From NCBI GenBank assembly GCA_033398695.1, contig CM065817.1:69118001-69182000 (forward strand): a stretch of 64,000 nt of DNA. The letters run 5' to 3'. The translations under genes and the position numbers were made by a program. The notes below the pieces were generated by a model. That model did not search any database, was not told the DNA's origin, and was given only the letters and a program-made list of their open reading frames with translations. Every line of letters begins with the position of its first letter. Position 1 is the stretch's first letter. Positions 32,963-44,539 of this stretch are shown one piece after another. Source of the DNA: Orobanche coerulescens (taxonomy: Eukaryota; Streptophyta; Magnoliopsida; Lamiales; Orobanchaceae).

Positions 32963-32979
32963 GTAGTATTGGAGAGAGG
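32963..32979 (+). other. Degenerate copia primer binding site
   Basis: GTAGTATTGGAGAGAGG sits directly behind the LTR where copia elements usually have GTGGTATCAGAGC; several bases differ. Decay is the simplest explanation. Confidence 0.55.
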
Positions 32980-33041
32980 TCAATGATACCGTATATATGA
33001 TTATTTGTGCCTTTTGAATGCTATTGGTTGTTAATGATTTA

Positions 33042-34193
33042 TGTTGTTGCCCAAAATATTTATCCAAAGATTAATACTGCTGGAAGACGGACAACAAACA
33101 ACAATATGCGGGAGCATTTCCGAGAGAATATTAATAAACACTAGATTTGCCGGGTTTGTCAGGCCCGGGCTTGAATGCTCTCGCGAGATGTTATTAATAC
33201 AAATATTCATGGATACAAGTATTAATGTGAGAAATCTAAGTACAATGAGTGTAAAAAGACTCTGTTAATCCGGCTCTTAAGCGAAGCTCGGTGTTCTTCG
33301 TCCCTGCCGATCGTCTGCTTGATGAGAGAGGCCGAGAGAAGTAAGTACTGAAAGATAACTGTTGACAAGAGTTGGAGAAAGCCAAGTGCTGTGTGTTGAT
33401 TCTGTGATGTGTACTGAAATCACGATAATACAGAGAGTTGGCCGAGTGCAGGGAGCCTTGTATATATAGGGGCAGCGGTGCCTTGTCCTCTGGCGGGCGA
33501 TCGCCTTCCGGCCATTATAATAATGGGGCGATCGTCTGCCGGCCAATATTTTAATGGGGCGATCACACGGACTGTCGGCCTAAAGTCCAAGGTAGATGCT
33601 GGCAGTTTGCCTAAAGTCCAAGGCTACAGCCGGCAGCCAGCTGGGCGGTCCAATGAGGAGCCAGCACGCGTCCGGAGTCACTGTCACATGCGGCCCTACT
33701 GATAACTTTCGGCGGGCCTGTCGGCTGGTGGATGGATGCTGACAGGCCGTGGTCAGTGATCCGTGAATTGCGGATCTTGTCCCGGCTCTTGCACGTGGTG
33801 TCTGTCCTGAGGCTTGGCCTTTGCCGACTGGATGGCTATCGGCATGATGCGGTCGTCTCTAGTTGGTCACTGAGGGTCGTCATCAGCCAATCGCTGAGGG
33901 TCGGCATCGGTCGGTCACCAAGGGTCGGTCGGCAGGTGCCGAGAGATGATCGTCCGCTTGTCGGTCGCCAGGAGTCGTTCGCCGAGTACCGAGAGACGAT
34001 CGTATTTGATGTCGATCGCTCGGCATCGGGACTTGTCCTGGGACCTTCGGTTGACCGATTTATCTTGTCTGCTGGGCTAAGGCTTGGCCGCCTGGTCACT
34101 GGTCGGCAGTTCTGCCTCGGCTGCTTGGCAGTGGCTAGGTCGCCCGATCTCCGAGGCGATCGCCGGTCGGAGAGTATAATTCTCGACACAACA
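33042..34193 (-). repeat. 3' LTR of gag-only element (minus sense)
   Basis: 1152 bp with TG...CA ends. A TATATATA box at 33461-33468 is flanked on its upstream (right-hand) side by several GGCGATCGCC/CGATCG motifs. The frames at 33732 and 33836 lie entirely in the LTR and recur in the partner LTR; they are not treated as genes. Confidence 0.95.
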
Positions 34194-34206
34194 ATTGCCC
34201 CCCAGC

Positions 34207-35103
34207 TTGCTCCTATGTTGAAGACATGGGGCGAGGTGGTTCTTGCTGGCGATCGTGTAAGATGAGGACGGGCGATCTTGCTGAGCTGACTTTGGGTTCG
34301 GACTTGGGCTATCATGGTCGATTGGCTAGCTATCTTTCGGTCTTGTACCTGCAAAAAACAATATTGGACGATCCCTCTCAGAAACTTGATGGTTTCGTTT
34401 GTTTGGGGAATCGTGCACAGTCGCGGAGTTCGATGGACCGATTCCATGACCGTGTCTTGGTGCGCGAAGACATTGAGTGTCTCGTGACTCACTTTATTAT
34501 GAGGGTCCTCTCAGTTGCGCGCCGCCTCGTATTTAAACGAATGGCGTGCGGTCTTGGTCTAGAGGAGTCCTTGCGCGGGGCAGCGTCGGATGAATCAACT
34601 CCACCTCCGCGGCTTGTTAGCTCTGCTTCCACCTCGGCCCACCATGAAGATGGCGAACCTCGACGGTGTACGTTGACACGGGGGTTGTGGCACGTGTCGC
34701 ATTGTCCGGGTTCACCATGTTAGATGATGATCCTTTGAGGGCGCGCGATCTTGTCCACTGATTAATTTTGGAGGGCCCTCAGACTACGCCGGCCTCGTAT
34801 TTAAACGAAGGGCGGGCGATCTCGGCCGAAAGGGACCTTGCATGGCCGAAGCAGCCGGTTCCACCGACTACCAGGACCATGGCTTTATGATGTGCGGTGG
34901 AGGTGATCTTATGCCTTAGTCCGTCATGTTAGATGCTGGACTGTAGATGGCGATCGTGTCCTCCGGGTTGCTGATGATGTAGCGTGATGATCGGCGATCG
35001 GGCTGGAAGACTGGCGATCGTCGCTCGGCAGTCGATCGCATTATTCGTAGGTTGATAACGGCGATCGGGCGGGAGATCGTCGTCCGGGCGCCGATCGCGC
35101 TGC
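34207..35103 (-). other. Non-coding 3' interior of gag-only element
   Basis: About 0.9 kb between the gag stop and the polypurine tract. It contains a diverged direct repeat of roughly 260-bp spacing (GCCTCGTATTTAAACGAA near 34528 and 34791) and many GGCGATCG motifs near 34960-35100. No pol motif is seen; the plus-strand frame 34226-34723 has no domain. Confidence 0.7.
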
Positions 35104-36369
35104 TCACAGGCTAAGAAGAAACCTTTGCCTGGCCAGAAAATCTGCGGCTCTAGCCCGGAAGGCTGCGTAGGTCGTAGGTTGGTTCTTCGTGAGATGCCTG
35201 AACATAGGCGAAAAGCCCTGAAATCCTCCTAGGACCGCGTAGAGGGCGGTCTCATCGCTTACGGGCTCGCCGTTGAGGATGATCACGTCTACCCGGTCGA
35301 TGTAGTCCGAGTCGGACTCTTCTTCTCCCTGCTTGATTTGCATCATGCGAAGAGGACCTTCTGGCCGGACGACCCTGGTGGTGAAGTACTCCGTGAAGAC
35401 GTGCGCCAACTGGTTAAAAGAGCCAATGGACCGAGGTGGCAATAAGACGTACCACCTGTGGGCGAGGTCGTCCAGCGTCAGAGGGAACATTCGGCACCTG
35501 GTCGCGTCTGATGCCCCACACCCGGTCATGTAGATGTTGAACTTGCTCAGGTGTGTTTGGGGGTCCGATCGCCCCTCGTACAAGGGTGTTTGAGGAGGAG
35601 CGATCTTGTGCTGCACAGGGGCAAGCTCGATGTCGATTGCGAGCGGCTCGCTTGGCTCGGTGATCGTCTTCATGGCGCCTGCCCTGGATTCCAGGAGCGC
35701 CTTCATGTCATCGAGTTGACGTTGCATCGCAGCTATCGCCGTGGCTCGGTCGCTTGCTGATCGGCTTTGGGAGCGGGAGCCGAGGCGATCGTGTACCGAT
35801 CTCCGGACTCCGCTGCTGCCGACCTTGGCTATTTGGCGAGGGGGAGCCAGACGGCTGGGCTGCCTTCTGGGAGTCGGGTAGGCCGAGCTCCTGGTGACGA
35901 ACTCAAACTCCGTCGTCTCGTAGCCGGGCCCGACCGCCTGGCCGCCAAGACGGTCACCGCCTGTGCGATCGAAGATAGAGGTGCCCCGGCAGGCGAGCGC
36001 CTCTTCTTGCGGACGAGAGCCTCCTGGCGATCGCTCGGCCAGTAACGCCTTGAGCTTCCGCTTGGACTTCCGGCGGATGGCCGAGGGGGTGATAGCGGGA
36101 GGCGCGTTGAGAGCACTCCGTCGCTCCTGAAGGACGGCTATGGCCTCTTCGATCTGTTCATTGGTTCGGAACTGATCGAGCGAGAGGCTTGGGCCGCCGT
36201 CCAGGGACGGGATCGAGCGTCTCTGACCGCGGCGACTACCTTCCACCATCGGCTGTGGCTCGGAGTGGGACGGAACGAGGCGTCTGGCCGGCTGGCCAGC
36301 GGCTTTCTTCGACGCGGAGGCGGAAGACATGATTTCTGAAAGATTTCTTTGAAGCACAGTGAGTGTCAC
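35104..36369 (-). CDS. Gag protein of Tat-like element
   Basis: An intact 421-codon ORF; a start at the internal Met (MSSASASKKAAG, about 36330) is equally possible. The N-terminal 230 residues are Ser/Arg/Pro-rich and probably disordered. Residues 250-415 match the retrotransposon gag capsid domain (pattern PLYEGRSDPQTHL, CGASDATRCRMFPLTL, AHRWYVLLPPRSIGSF, FTEYFTTR, QGEEESDSDYIDR). There is no CCHC knuckle before the stop at 35104, so it is shorter than a full Tat gag. It would form particles only together with a helper. The full-length frame suggests recent activity or selection for gag in cis. Confidence 0.88.
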   Translation of the reverse strand: MTLTVLQRNLSEIMSSASASKKAAGQPARRLVPSHSEPQPMVEGSRRGQRRSIPSLDGGPSLSLDQFRTNEQIEEAIAVLQERRSALNAPPAITPSAIRRKSKRKLKALLAERSPGGSRPQEEALACRGTSIFDRTGGDRLGGQAVGPGYETTEFEFVTRSSAYPTPRRQPSRLAPPRQIAKVGSSGVRRSVHDRLGSRSQSRSASDRATAIAAMQRQLDDMKALLESRAGAMKTITEPSEPLAIDIELAPVQHKIAPPQTPLYEGRSDPQTHLSKFNIYMTGCGASDATRCRMFPLTLDDLAHRWYVLLPPRSIGSFNQLAHVFTEYFTTRVVRPEGPLRMMQIKQGEEESDSDYIDRVDVIILNGEPVSDETALYAVLGGFQGFSPMFRHLTKNQPTTYAAFRARAADFLARQRFLLSL

Positions 36370-36458
36370 TTCAAGTATATGCCCCGAGAACAGTGAGTGT
36401 TCTTCGAGACGGTAGGAATAAAAATTTGAGGGTTAGATCCCCTTATTCTAGCGCCAAT

Positions 36459-37610
36459 TGTTGTTGCCCAAAATATTTATCCGAAGATTAATACTGCTAG
36501 AAGACGGACAACAAACAACAATATGCGGGATCATTTCCGAGAGAATATGAATAAACACTAGATTTGCCGGGTTTGTTAGGCCCGCGCTTGAATGCTCTCG
36601 CGAGATGTTATTAATACAAATATTCGTGGATACAAGTATTAATGTGAGAAATCTAAGTACAATGAGTGTAAAAAGACTCTGTTAATCCGGCTCTTGAGTG
36701 AAGCTCGGTGTTCTTCGTCCCTGCCGATCATCTGCTTGATGAGAGAGGCCGAGAGAAGTAAGTACCGAAAGATAGTTGTTTCCAAGAGTTGGAGAAATCC
36801 AAGTGCTGTGTGTTGATTCTGTGATGTGTACTGAAATCACGATAATGCAGAGAGTTGGGCGAGTGCAGGGAGCCTTGTATATATAGGGGCAGCGGTGCCT
36901 TGTCCTCTGGCGGGCGATCGCCTTCCGGCCATTATAATAATGGGGCGATCGTCTGCCGGCCAATATTATAATGGGGCGATCACACGGGCTGTCGGCCTAA
37001 AGTCCAAGGTAGATGCTGGCAGTCTGCCTAAAGTCCAAGGCTACAGCCGGCAGCCAGCTGGGCGGTCCAATGAGGAGCCAGCACGCGTCCGGAGTCACTG
37101 TCACATGCGGCCCTACTGACAACTTTCGGCGGGCCTGTCGGCTGGTGGATGGATGCTGACAGGCCGTGGTCAGTGATCCGTGAATTGCGGATCTTGTCCC
37201 GGCTCTTGCACTTGGTGTCTGTCCTGAGGCTTGGCCTTTGCCGACTGGATGGCTATCGGCATGATGCGGTCGTCTCTAGCTGGTCACTGAGGGTCGTCAT
37301 CGGCCAGTCGCTGAGGGTCGGCATCGGTCGGTCACCAAGGGTCGGTCGGCAGGTGCCGAGAGATGATCGTCCGCTTGTTGGTCGCCAGGAGTCGGTCGCC
37401 GAGTACCGAGAGACGATCGTATTTGATGTCGATCGCTCGGCATCGGGACTTGTCCTGGGACCTTCGGTTGGCGGATTTATCTTGTCTGCTGGGCTAAGGC
37501 TTGGCCGCCTGGTCGCTGGTCGGCAGTTTTGCCTCGGCTGCTCGGCAGTGGCTAGGTCGCCCGATCTCCGAGGCGATCGCCGATCGGAGAGTATCATTCT
37601 CGACACAATA
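36459..37610 (-). repeat. 5' LTR of gag-only element (minus sense)
   Basis: 1152 bp, nearly identical to 33042-34193, with TATATATA at 36878-36885 and the same GGCGATCGCC motifs. The last C of the terminal ACAACA (plus sense) has changed to T. Confidence 0.95.
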
Positions 37611-37615
37611 ATTTA

Positions 37616-39235
37616 GAATCATTATTGGTATAATCGTAGATTTTAAATTGTTCGTTGTAACGTCACGTTTTGGAAACAAGCTGAAAAAACGAGCCGAATG
37701 GAATCGGACTCGACAAACTGTGGTCGCCGAGTCATCGCTGTGCAGCACTGGCGGTGGTGGCCGGACAGGTCGCCTCGCCGCCGGACAACAAGAGTGTGTG
37801 ACTCGCTCAAACAGTCACCCCTCGACCCCTTTTTCGGGCTCCGTTTGTGGTGTGGGCCCATTCCAACTTGTACGGGACTTCGTTTAGTCTCTGTATTATG
37901 TTATAATATTTTCCCACATTTAAATTAGATTTAATTTGATTAAAATGAATATTTGGAATATTATTTTAAATGGAAAAGATATTAAATGAAAATACTATTT
38001 TTAGCCGGATTACTTCGAACGAATTGAAATGATGATTATTAGTATTAATTGGATTAATACTATTAAAATTGAATAAATTAATTTTCATATCGATTGGATT
38101 AATACATTAATTGATTATTTAATTTTAATGCCATATATTAATTGGATTAATATAGTAGAAATTGAATAGATTAATTTTATAGATTAATTGGATTAATTTA
38201 TATTAAAATTAATTGCTTATTCTCATTGCTGTTACATATTGTATGGAATCCTTATGTAATGGTGATATAGCTCGTGGACTTAGTTTTGATTTGTTCGATT
38301 CGATTGGGTTGTAAAGGCCGTTTTGAGCCTATTTATTTTTACTAGAAAATTTGTATAATAGGTTGTATTTTTTCTATGATGTAATTATTTTTTTAGCTAT
38401 GACGAAGACCGAAGACAACCGACCGAGAAGACGAAGAATAGAAGACTATTTTATTTTTCTTTATTGGGTCATTCGCTTGGCCCAATACTTGGGAAAAGGT
38501 TCATGAGCTATATGTTGGTAGTAACTAGGTTGCTATTTACTGTTTTTCATTTTGAATGATTGACACACAAACACGCTTATAAATGAATTAATGTGCAAAG
38601 TGTAACATTAATCACGAAATTCTCCCGACAACAAACAGACTAAGTTTGAAAAAGGTTACGAGGTTTTCTACCCTCCATCAAACTCGTAGAAAATAGATAC
38701 CCATACTGGTGTGCTATACTTCCGAGTTATCGGGGTAGTACATTTGGTAGAGGTTGAAAAGTTCTTGAGTGCATTAGATGCCTTCGGTTGGTGATAAATT
38801 TCGCCCCTAGAAACCTGATAGGTTGTCGGGTGAGATTCAATAGTCAAACTGATAGACGTTGATGGTCAACAACTTAGATAGTCTGGATTGCCAAGAAACC
38901 TGATAGGTTGAGGGCATGAAGACTAGGAGTAAAAGAAGATCAAATCATCCGTTGTACGGGTTGGTGTTAGACACCACTTTACAGAAATTAATTGGAAAGA
39001 AACCTGATAGGTTGCGTCTGTTAAAAAATCGTAAAGAACTTGATCACCACTAAGAAGTCGATCTTACCATGACTTCCGGATTATAACATGGGAGTGTATA
39101 ATTTTGATAAAATTAATGGGAGCCGAGACAAGAATTATACAAGCCCTTAAATTCTATACTCGGTCATAATAAAACAAGTCGCTGATTCAATCTTGTCTAA
39201 ATCTATGCAGATAAATGAAACTATATCTCTCTAAA
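37616..39235 (+). other. Copia leader, non-coding
   Basis: The 5' leader of the copia element continues here after the gag-only insertion. It contains a GC-richer block (37680-37870), an AT-rich quasi-repeat of ATTAATTGGATTAAT units (about 38035-38215) and three exact copies of AGAAACCTGATAGGTTG (38809-38825, 38894-38910, 38998-39014). No gene is seen. Confidence 0.75.
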
Positions 39236-40228
39236 ATGGCTAAGAACCCACTTGCAATATTACTTGAAAAGAATCTCCTAACTAGCCCCAACTTTGTTGA
39301 CTGGTTGCGGAATCTGATGATTGTACTCAACATGGAGTCTATGGGATACGTCTTGGAGGCGGACATTCCACCGACTCCAATCCGGACTAGGGGTAATCAG
39401 GAAGAGATTGACGTCCATGAAAAATGGGTCAAGAATGACGTGTTGGTCTGTGGCTTTATGATAGACTCAATGACTAATGAGCTGCAGAGAGCACACGAGA
39501 AAATAACTTCTGCTAGGCAGATTCTCTCACACTTGACTGAACTTTATGGAGAGCACAGTAGGACTGCTAGATATGAGATATCAAAGCAGCTATTCAGTGC
39601 TGGGATGAAGGAAAGAGAGAAAGTGGGAGACCACGTCCTCAAGATGATTTCCATGTTTGAGAGGCTCGAGGTGCTCAACTTTAATATGGATTTATCTCTT
39701 CAAATTGATCTCATCCTTAAATCTCTGCCCGACTCCTTCATGCAGTTTGTAATAAATTTCAACTGTAATGAGATTTCATGCACATTAGCTAGGCTAATGA
39801 ATAAACTGGTGACAGCACAGTCTAATATGAAGACTAAACCGAAGGATGCTGCTCCTGTGATTTCTTCTGGGCCTCGGGGGTCCATAAACAAGAAGAAAAA
39901 GACCTACGAGCAGTATAAACCCAAGAAAGGGGTGCAGAACGGAAAGGGCAAGGCCCTAAAGGTTCAAAAGGTAGGCGGTCCAAAACCTACGGACAAATAT
40001 CTTGAATGTGATAAGCTGGGCCACTGGCGTAGGACTTGTCCTAAGATTAATGGCGCATCAGGTACGGAACTTTTTGTTTTTGAAACCAATTGTTTCGCTA
40101 CTGTATATTCTGCTTCATGGATTCTGGATTCAGGTGCTACTTCTCATATTTGTACTATAAATCAGGATCTAGAACGAAGTAGGCAGCTTGAAGCTGGGGA
40201 AGTAATGATCACTGTCGGAAGCGGATAA
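39236..40228 (+). CDS. Copia gag-protease part
   Basis: About 330 codons from the Met of MAKNPLAIL. It reads as a copia gag (UBN2-type; NFVDWLRNLMIVLNME, then ILSHLTELYGEHS and RYEISKQLFSAGMKEREKVGDHV). A knuckle-like YLECDKLGHWRRTC at residue 264 lacks its first Cys. The copia protease WILDSGATSHIC follows at residue 300. An in-frame TAA at 40226 truncates the protein inside the protease; the same frame continues behind it. Confidence 0.88.
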   Translation: MAKNPLAILLEKNLLTSPNFVDWLRNLMIVLNMESMGYVLEADIPPTPIRTRGNQEEIDVHEKWVKNDVLVCGFMIDSMTNELQRAHEKITSARQILSHLTELYGEHSRTARYEISKQLFSAGMKEREKVGDHVLKMISMFERLEVLNFNMDLSLQIDLILKSLPDSFMQFVINFNCNEISCTLARLMNKLVTAQSNMKTKPKDAAPVISSGPRGSINKKKKTYEQYKPKKGVQNGKGKALKVQKVGGPKPTDKYLECDKLGHWRRTCPKINGASGTELFVFETNCFATVYSASWILDSGATSHICTINQDLERSRQLEAGEVMITVGSG

Positions 40229-43057
40229 AGTGTCGAGGCAACCGATATTGGATCACACCTACTGGGTTTAGAATCCAGTTTTATTTTGACGTTAGATGAA
40301 GTACTTGTTTTGCCCGAGGGGCATAAAAATATTGTATCCATCCCAGTCTTGGACCGGAAAGAATTTTGTTTCTTCATTGGCAATGGTAGTTGTAAAATTT
40401 ATTTTCGAAATAAATTGGTTGGCACAGCTACATTGTTGAATGATTTATATCATCTGAACTTACAAAATAAAACAGCAGTGAACACTATAACTAGGAAACG
40501 TGGCAGACAAGATACTAATCAAGCTCTTAAGTGGCACCTTAGACTTGGTCATGTTGGTCAGACCAAGGTTCAGAAAATTAAGAAAGATGGACTTTTTAGT
40601 CCACTGGGTGTAGAACTCTATCCAAGTTGTGAATCTTGCCTTAGAGGCAAAATGACTAAGTCCCCCTTCACAGGGACATTTGAAAGGGCTGCTGAAAAAC
40701 TTGGGTTGGTACATACCGATGTTTGTGGTGCTTTAGAAGCGGCCCAAGATGGATATCAATATTTCATAACGTTCACAGATGATCATACTAGGTATGAGAT
40801 TGTGTACTTAATGAAACATAAATCCGAAGCCTTTAATAAATTCAAAGAATTTAAGGCACTAGTTGAAAAATAGACTGGATGTCATATCAAAGCACTTTCG
40901 TCGGACCGAGGTGGCGAATATATGAGCATAGAGTTTGATGAGTTCCTTAAGGAATATGGAATAGTTTCACAATTCACGCCGCCAGGAACCCCACAGTTAA
41001 ATGGTGTTTCAGAAAGGAGAAATCGGACTTTGTTTGACATGGTCCGCTCCATGTTTAATTACACTGATTTACCAATTTACCTATGGGGGTACGCCTTACT
41101 TACCGCTACCTATATCCTAAATAGATGTCCTTCCAAATCCGTTCCTATCTCTCCGCATGAGATGTGGAAGGGTAGGAAACCAACTCTTAATCACATAAGG
41201 ATTTGGGGATGTACAGCCTATGTCAAGAAGTCTAAGGTGGACAAACTGGAAGCGATGTCCATCAAGGGACGTTTCATTGGATACACAGAGGACTTGATAG
41301 GTTATCTATTCTATATTCCAGAAGACCATAGGGTCGTTGTGGCTTTACAAGCGCATATCATTGAGGATGAGTTAAGGTGGATCGGGTAGAAATATCTCTT
41401 TGGCAGGGCATAATGAAAATCCTAAGGAGACATCTGATCAGGGATCAGGAACCGAACCTATTGTAACACAAACCTCCACTCCGAAGGTCTGATAGGGTGT
41501 CTCACTTACCTGAGAGGTATGGACATACACATGTCGGGGAACTGGGTCTCCACGATGCACCTGATAGCCGTGAGGACGACCCTATCACCTATGACCAAGC
41601 GATAGTGGATGTAGACTCCGATAAATGGCAAGAAGCAATGGAAGCTAAGATAGACTCGTTGCTTACCAATCAGGTCTAGACTCTAGTATATCTACCAACT
41701 GGCATGAGGACTATTGGAAATAAATGGATCTATAAAAGAAAGACTGATGGGGATGGCAAGGTTGACGCCTAAAAGGCCAGACTTGTGGCAAAGGGTTATA
41801 CCCAAAGGGAAGGGATCGATTATCATGATACCTTTATCGCTCGTAGCTATGATAAAGTCGATTCGCATGATGCTTGACATTGCTGCCTATTACGATTATG
41901 ACATATGGCAAATGGATGTCAAAATGGTATTTCTAAATGGATACCTCGAGGAGGAAATCTATATGGAACAGCTTAAGGGTTTTGTGTCCAAATCTAATAT
42001 TCATAAGGTGTGTAAGCTGCAACGAGCCATTTATGGGCTGATGCAAGCTTCTCGGAGTTGGAACCTTCAATTTGATGAAGCAGTCAAGGATTTTGACTTC
42101 GTGCGAAATGAGAAGGAATGATGTGCTTACAAAAGGGTCAGTGGGAGCAACATTGCGTTCTTAATACTATATGTTGATGATATTCTACTTATAGGAAATA
42201 ACGTAGCAATGCTCAGCACTGTGAAAGATTGGCTTTCTAGAACGTTCTCCATGAAAGACTTGGGAGAAGCTTCCTATATTCTAGGGATCCGTCTTTACAG
42301 AGATAGACCGCGAAGAATAATAGGACTTTCCCAAGCCCTCTATATAGATAAAATCGTGAGAAGATTCAAGATGGATGAATCTAAAAGAGGGTTCCTTACC
42401 ATGAGACATGGAATTCATCTCACCACGATGATGTGTCCTCAAAGTGAGGAAGACAAGAGAGAGATGAGTAAGGTACCCTATGCCTCGGCAGTTGGTAGCC
42501 TCATGTACGCTATATTGTGTACGAGACCAGGCTTAGCCTACGCTGTGAGTATGGTAAGTCGATTTCAAGCAAACCCAGGAAGGGAACACTGGAGTTCCAT
42601 CAAGAACCTTCTTAAGTACTTGAGAAGAACTAGACATATGGTTCTTACTTACGGTGGTGGAGAACTGAAGGTAATTGGATTCACCGATTCTGATTTTCAA
42701 GGAGACAATGAGGACTCTAAGTCGACATCTGGGTATTTGTTTACTCTCAATGGAGGAGCAGTATCTTGGAGAAGCTCCAAGCAAACCGCTACTGTAGGTT
42801 CCACCTACCAAGCAGAGTACCAAGCTGCCTCAGAGGCTAGCAAAGAAGCATTTTGGATACAGAAGTTTCTACAAGAACTTCAAGTGGTGCTTAATGCGGA
42901 GCTGCCTATATCACTATTCTGTGATAAAGATGGAGCTGTCACCCAAGCCAAGGAGCCGAGGGATCACCACAACACCAAGAATATAGAGAGAAAGTATCAC
43001 ATCGTTCGAGAGATGGTCGAAAAAGGATATGTTTCGTTTCAAAGAGTAGACTCATAA
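40229..43057 (+). pseudogene. Copia pol: integrase, reverse transcriptase, RNase H
   Basis: Integrase: HLRLGHVGQTK, then CESCLRGKMTKSPF (zinc domain), VHTDVCG, FTDDHTR, SDRGGEY and PPGTPQLNGVSERRNRT (40530-41030) show the acidic residues. Stops at 40871-40873 and 41387-41389 interrupt it. Reverse transcriptase: WQEAMEAKIDSLL, stop at 41677, GNKWIYKRKTDG, LVAKGYTQREGIDYHDTF, a frame change near 41835, then WQMDVKMVFLNGYLEEEIYM, a stop at 42119, and the catalytic YVDD at about 42170-42181. RNase H: DSKSTSGYLF, WRSSKQTATVGSTYQAEY and KNIERKYHIVREMV run to 43057. At least five breaks make it inactive. Confidence 0.92.
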
Positions 43058-43171
43058 GACAATGTCTCTGACCCGCTGACTAAGCCATTATCTCAGGCCG
43101 TCTTGGAAAGACATCTGAAGAACATGGTTATTGGATACCATGATGTGTGGCATTGAGTGCAAGTGGTAGAT

Positions 43172-44539
43172 TGTTAGGAATATGCCCTCGAATGCCACTC
43201 AGGGGATGAGAGAGTAGGGGCATTGTACTTGTAATTATGGAATAATTAATAAAAGGAAATACGATTCATTCACTATTTATTGTATTTCAAATGCATTTTT
43301 GATTTGGTAAACATTGAAGTGAAGTCCACATAAATAAATCGAACATTCCATTCTCATTATTGGATAAGAGAAAATACACTGGAAGTGTTTAAAGTTTATT
43401 TACGTAAACCGTTCGCAAGTCAATAAATTTAAATGGGCATTAAGTTTTGAGTAAGACTTGTATAACTGATGGTAGGACGTATGCATGTCTTGATAATATA
43501 GTTATAAGTGTATTGGTGGGACCAGTATACTCGAGCATGACTCATACTTGATTCAGTCACACGGTATTCACTCTCGGAGAGTCGATGAAGAATCGAAAGT
43601 TTGTGATAGTATACGTGGACCTTTTACTTGAGGGTTCAGTAGAAGATGTGCTTGTGACGTTTAGTTTGTCATTAGAGTAGTTAGACTGATTTGCTTAATT
43701 GCTGAGTCAACCTTAAAGTGCGGACTATACGGGCAGGTAGCAGTCTTTACTGTACGCGAAGAAAGGATTCTATCTCCTGTTAGTGAGCACGTGAATGTCC
43801 TATACGGTTAATGGCAAATAAGTTCATAAGTCTTTGGCCAAAGCATTCTGATCTAGTCGTATTAGATACATTAGTAATCAGTCAGTCTTGATTTGCATTA
43901 ACACATGTATAGAGCCTAGTCAACAGTAGGGTTTGACTTTACCATGACCCAAAGACTTGACCGGGACATCTAATGAAGGGTCTATATGTATATGGTATTC
44001 ACGAGATAATGGTTCTGGAATGATCCCTTCATTCTTTCTCAATCGGGATTTACAGTGCTGCCCGCACTCATTGGTTCCTCCCAATGCTGGTTGAGACGGA
44101 CCTACAGAGTCGCGCATCAGGAGCGTTGTCGGATAAATGTAAATTTATTATCTCTCTAATAATATTATATATTGGATATCTAATTATAATTTATTGGATA
44201 AATCAAATAGCGGTCTTATGAATTGAAATTAACTACCGAGTAATTAATTTAATTCATAAATAATATTTCTTGAGAAATATATTTTATATTTGATATAATT
44301 AATTAATTTATATAAATACATTGGTGATAAAACGGAGTGTATTTAACGTAGTCGTTTGACGAATGTCCACTACACGAGCCGAGTGACTCGGCCCGTTTCC
44401 TAGCACCTTCCACATGTTGCCCCCCCCCCCCCCCACCTTCCTCTCTCACATGGTGTTGCCTTTTGTCATGCATGTGGTGATGTTTTTCTCACATGGTGCC
44501 AAGTAAGTTGTGGTTTAGGTTGATATTTTAAGTATCTCA
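43172..44539 (+). repeat. Copia 3' LTR, first part
   Basis: It starts TGTTAGGAATATGCCC behind a purine-rich tract (AGTGCAAGTGGTAGAT). It is split at TCTCA (44535-44539), the duplicated target of the antisense array, and resumes at 57473. A run of about 15 C lies near 44420, where the 5' copy has far fewer. Confidence 0.92.

Larger units (their letters stand above)
33042..37610 (-). mobile_element. Antisense gag-only Tat-like LTR element
   Basis: A 4569-bp element is flanked by ATTTA (33037-33041 and 37611-37615) with two 1152-bp LTRs (33042-34193 and 36459-37610). On the minus strand the LTR starts TGTTGTGTCGAGAAT and ends GGGCAACAACA. A primer site ATTGGCGCTAGAATAAGGGG (minus, about 36439-36458) follows the 5' LTR and a G-run polypurine tract (minus, about 34194-34206) precedes the 3' LTR. 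The interior of 2265 bp holds one gag ORF and no pol, so this element depends on another for reverse transcription and integration. The LTR pair is very similar, pointing to a fairly young insertion. Confidence 0.93.

Noticed and set aside
33732..34723. Open frames of 165-218 codons on both strands in and beside the gag-only element's LTR
   Set aside because: They fall in LTR or non-coding interior sequence, recur only because the LTR recurs at 36459-37610, and show no domain. GC-rich sequence gives long chance frames.
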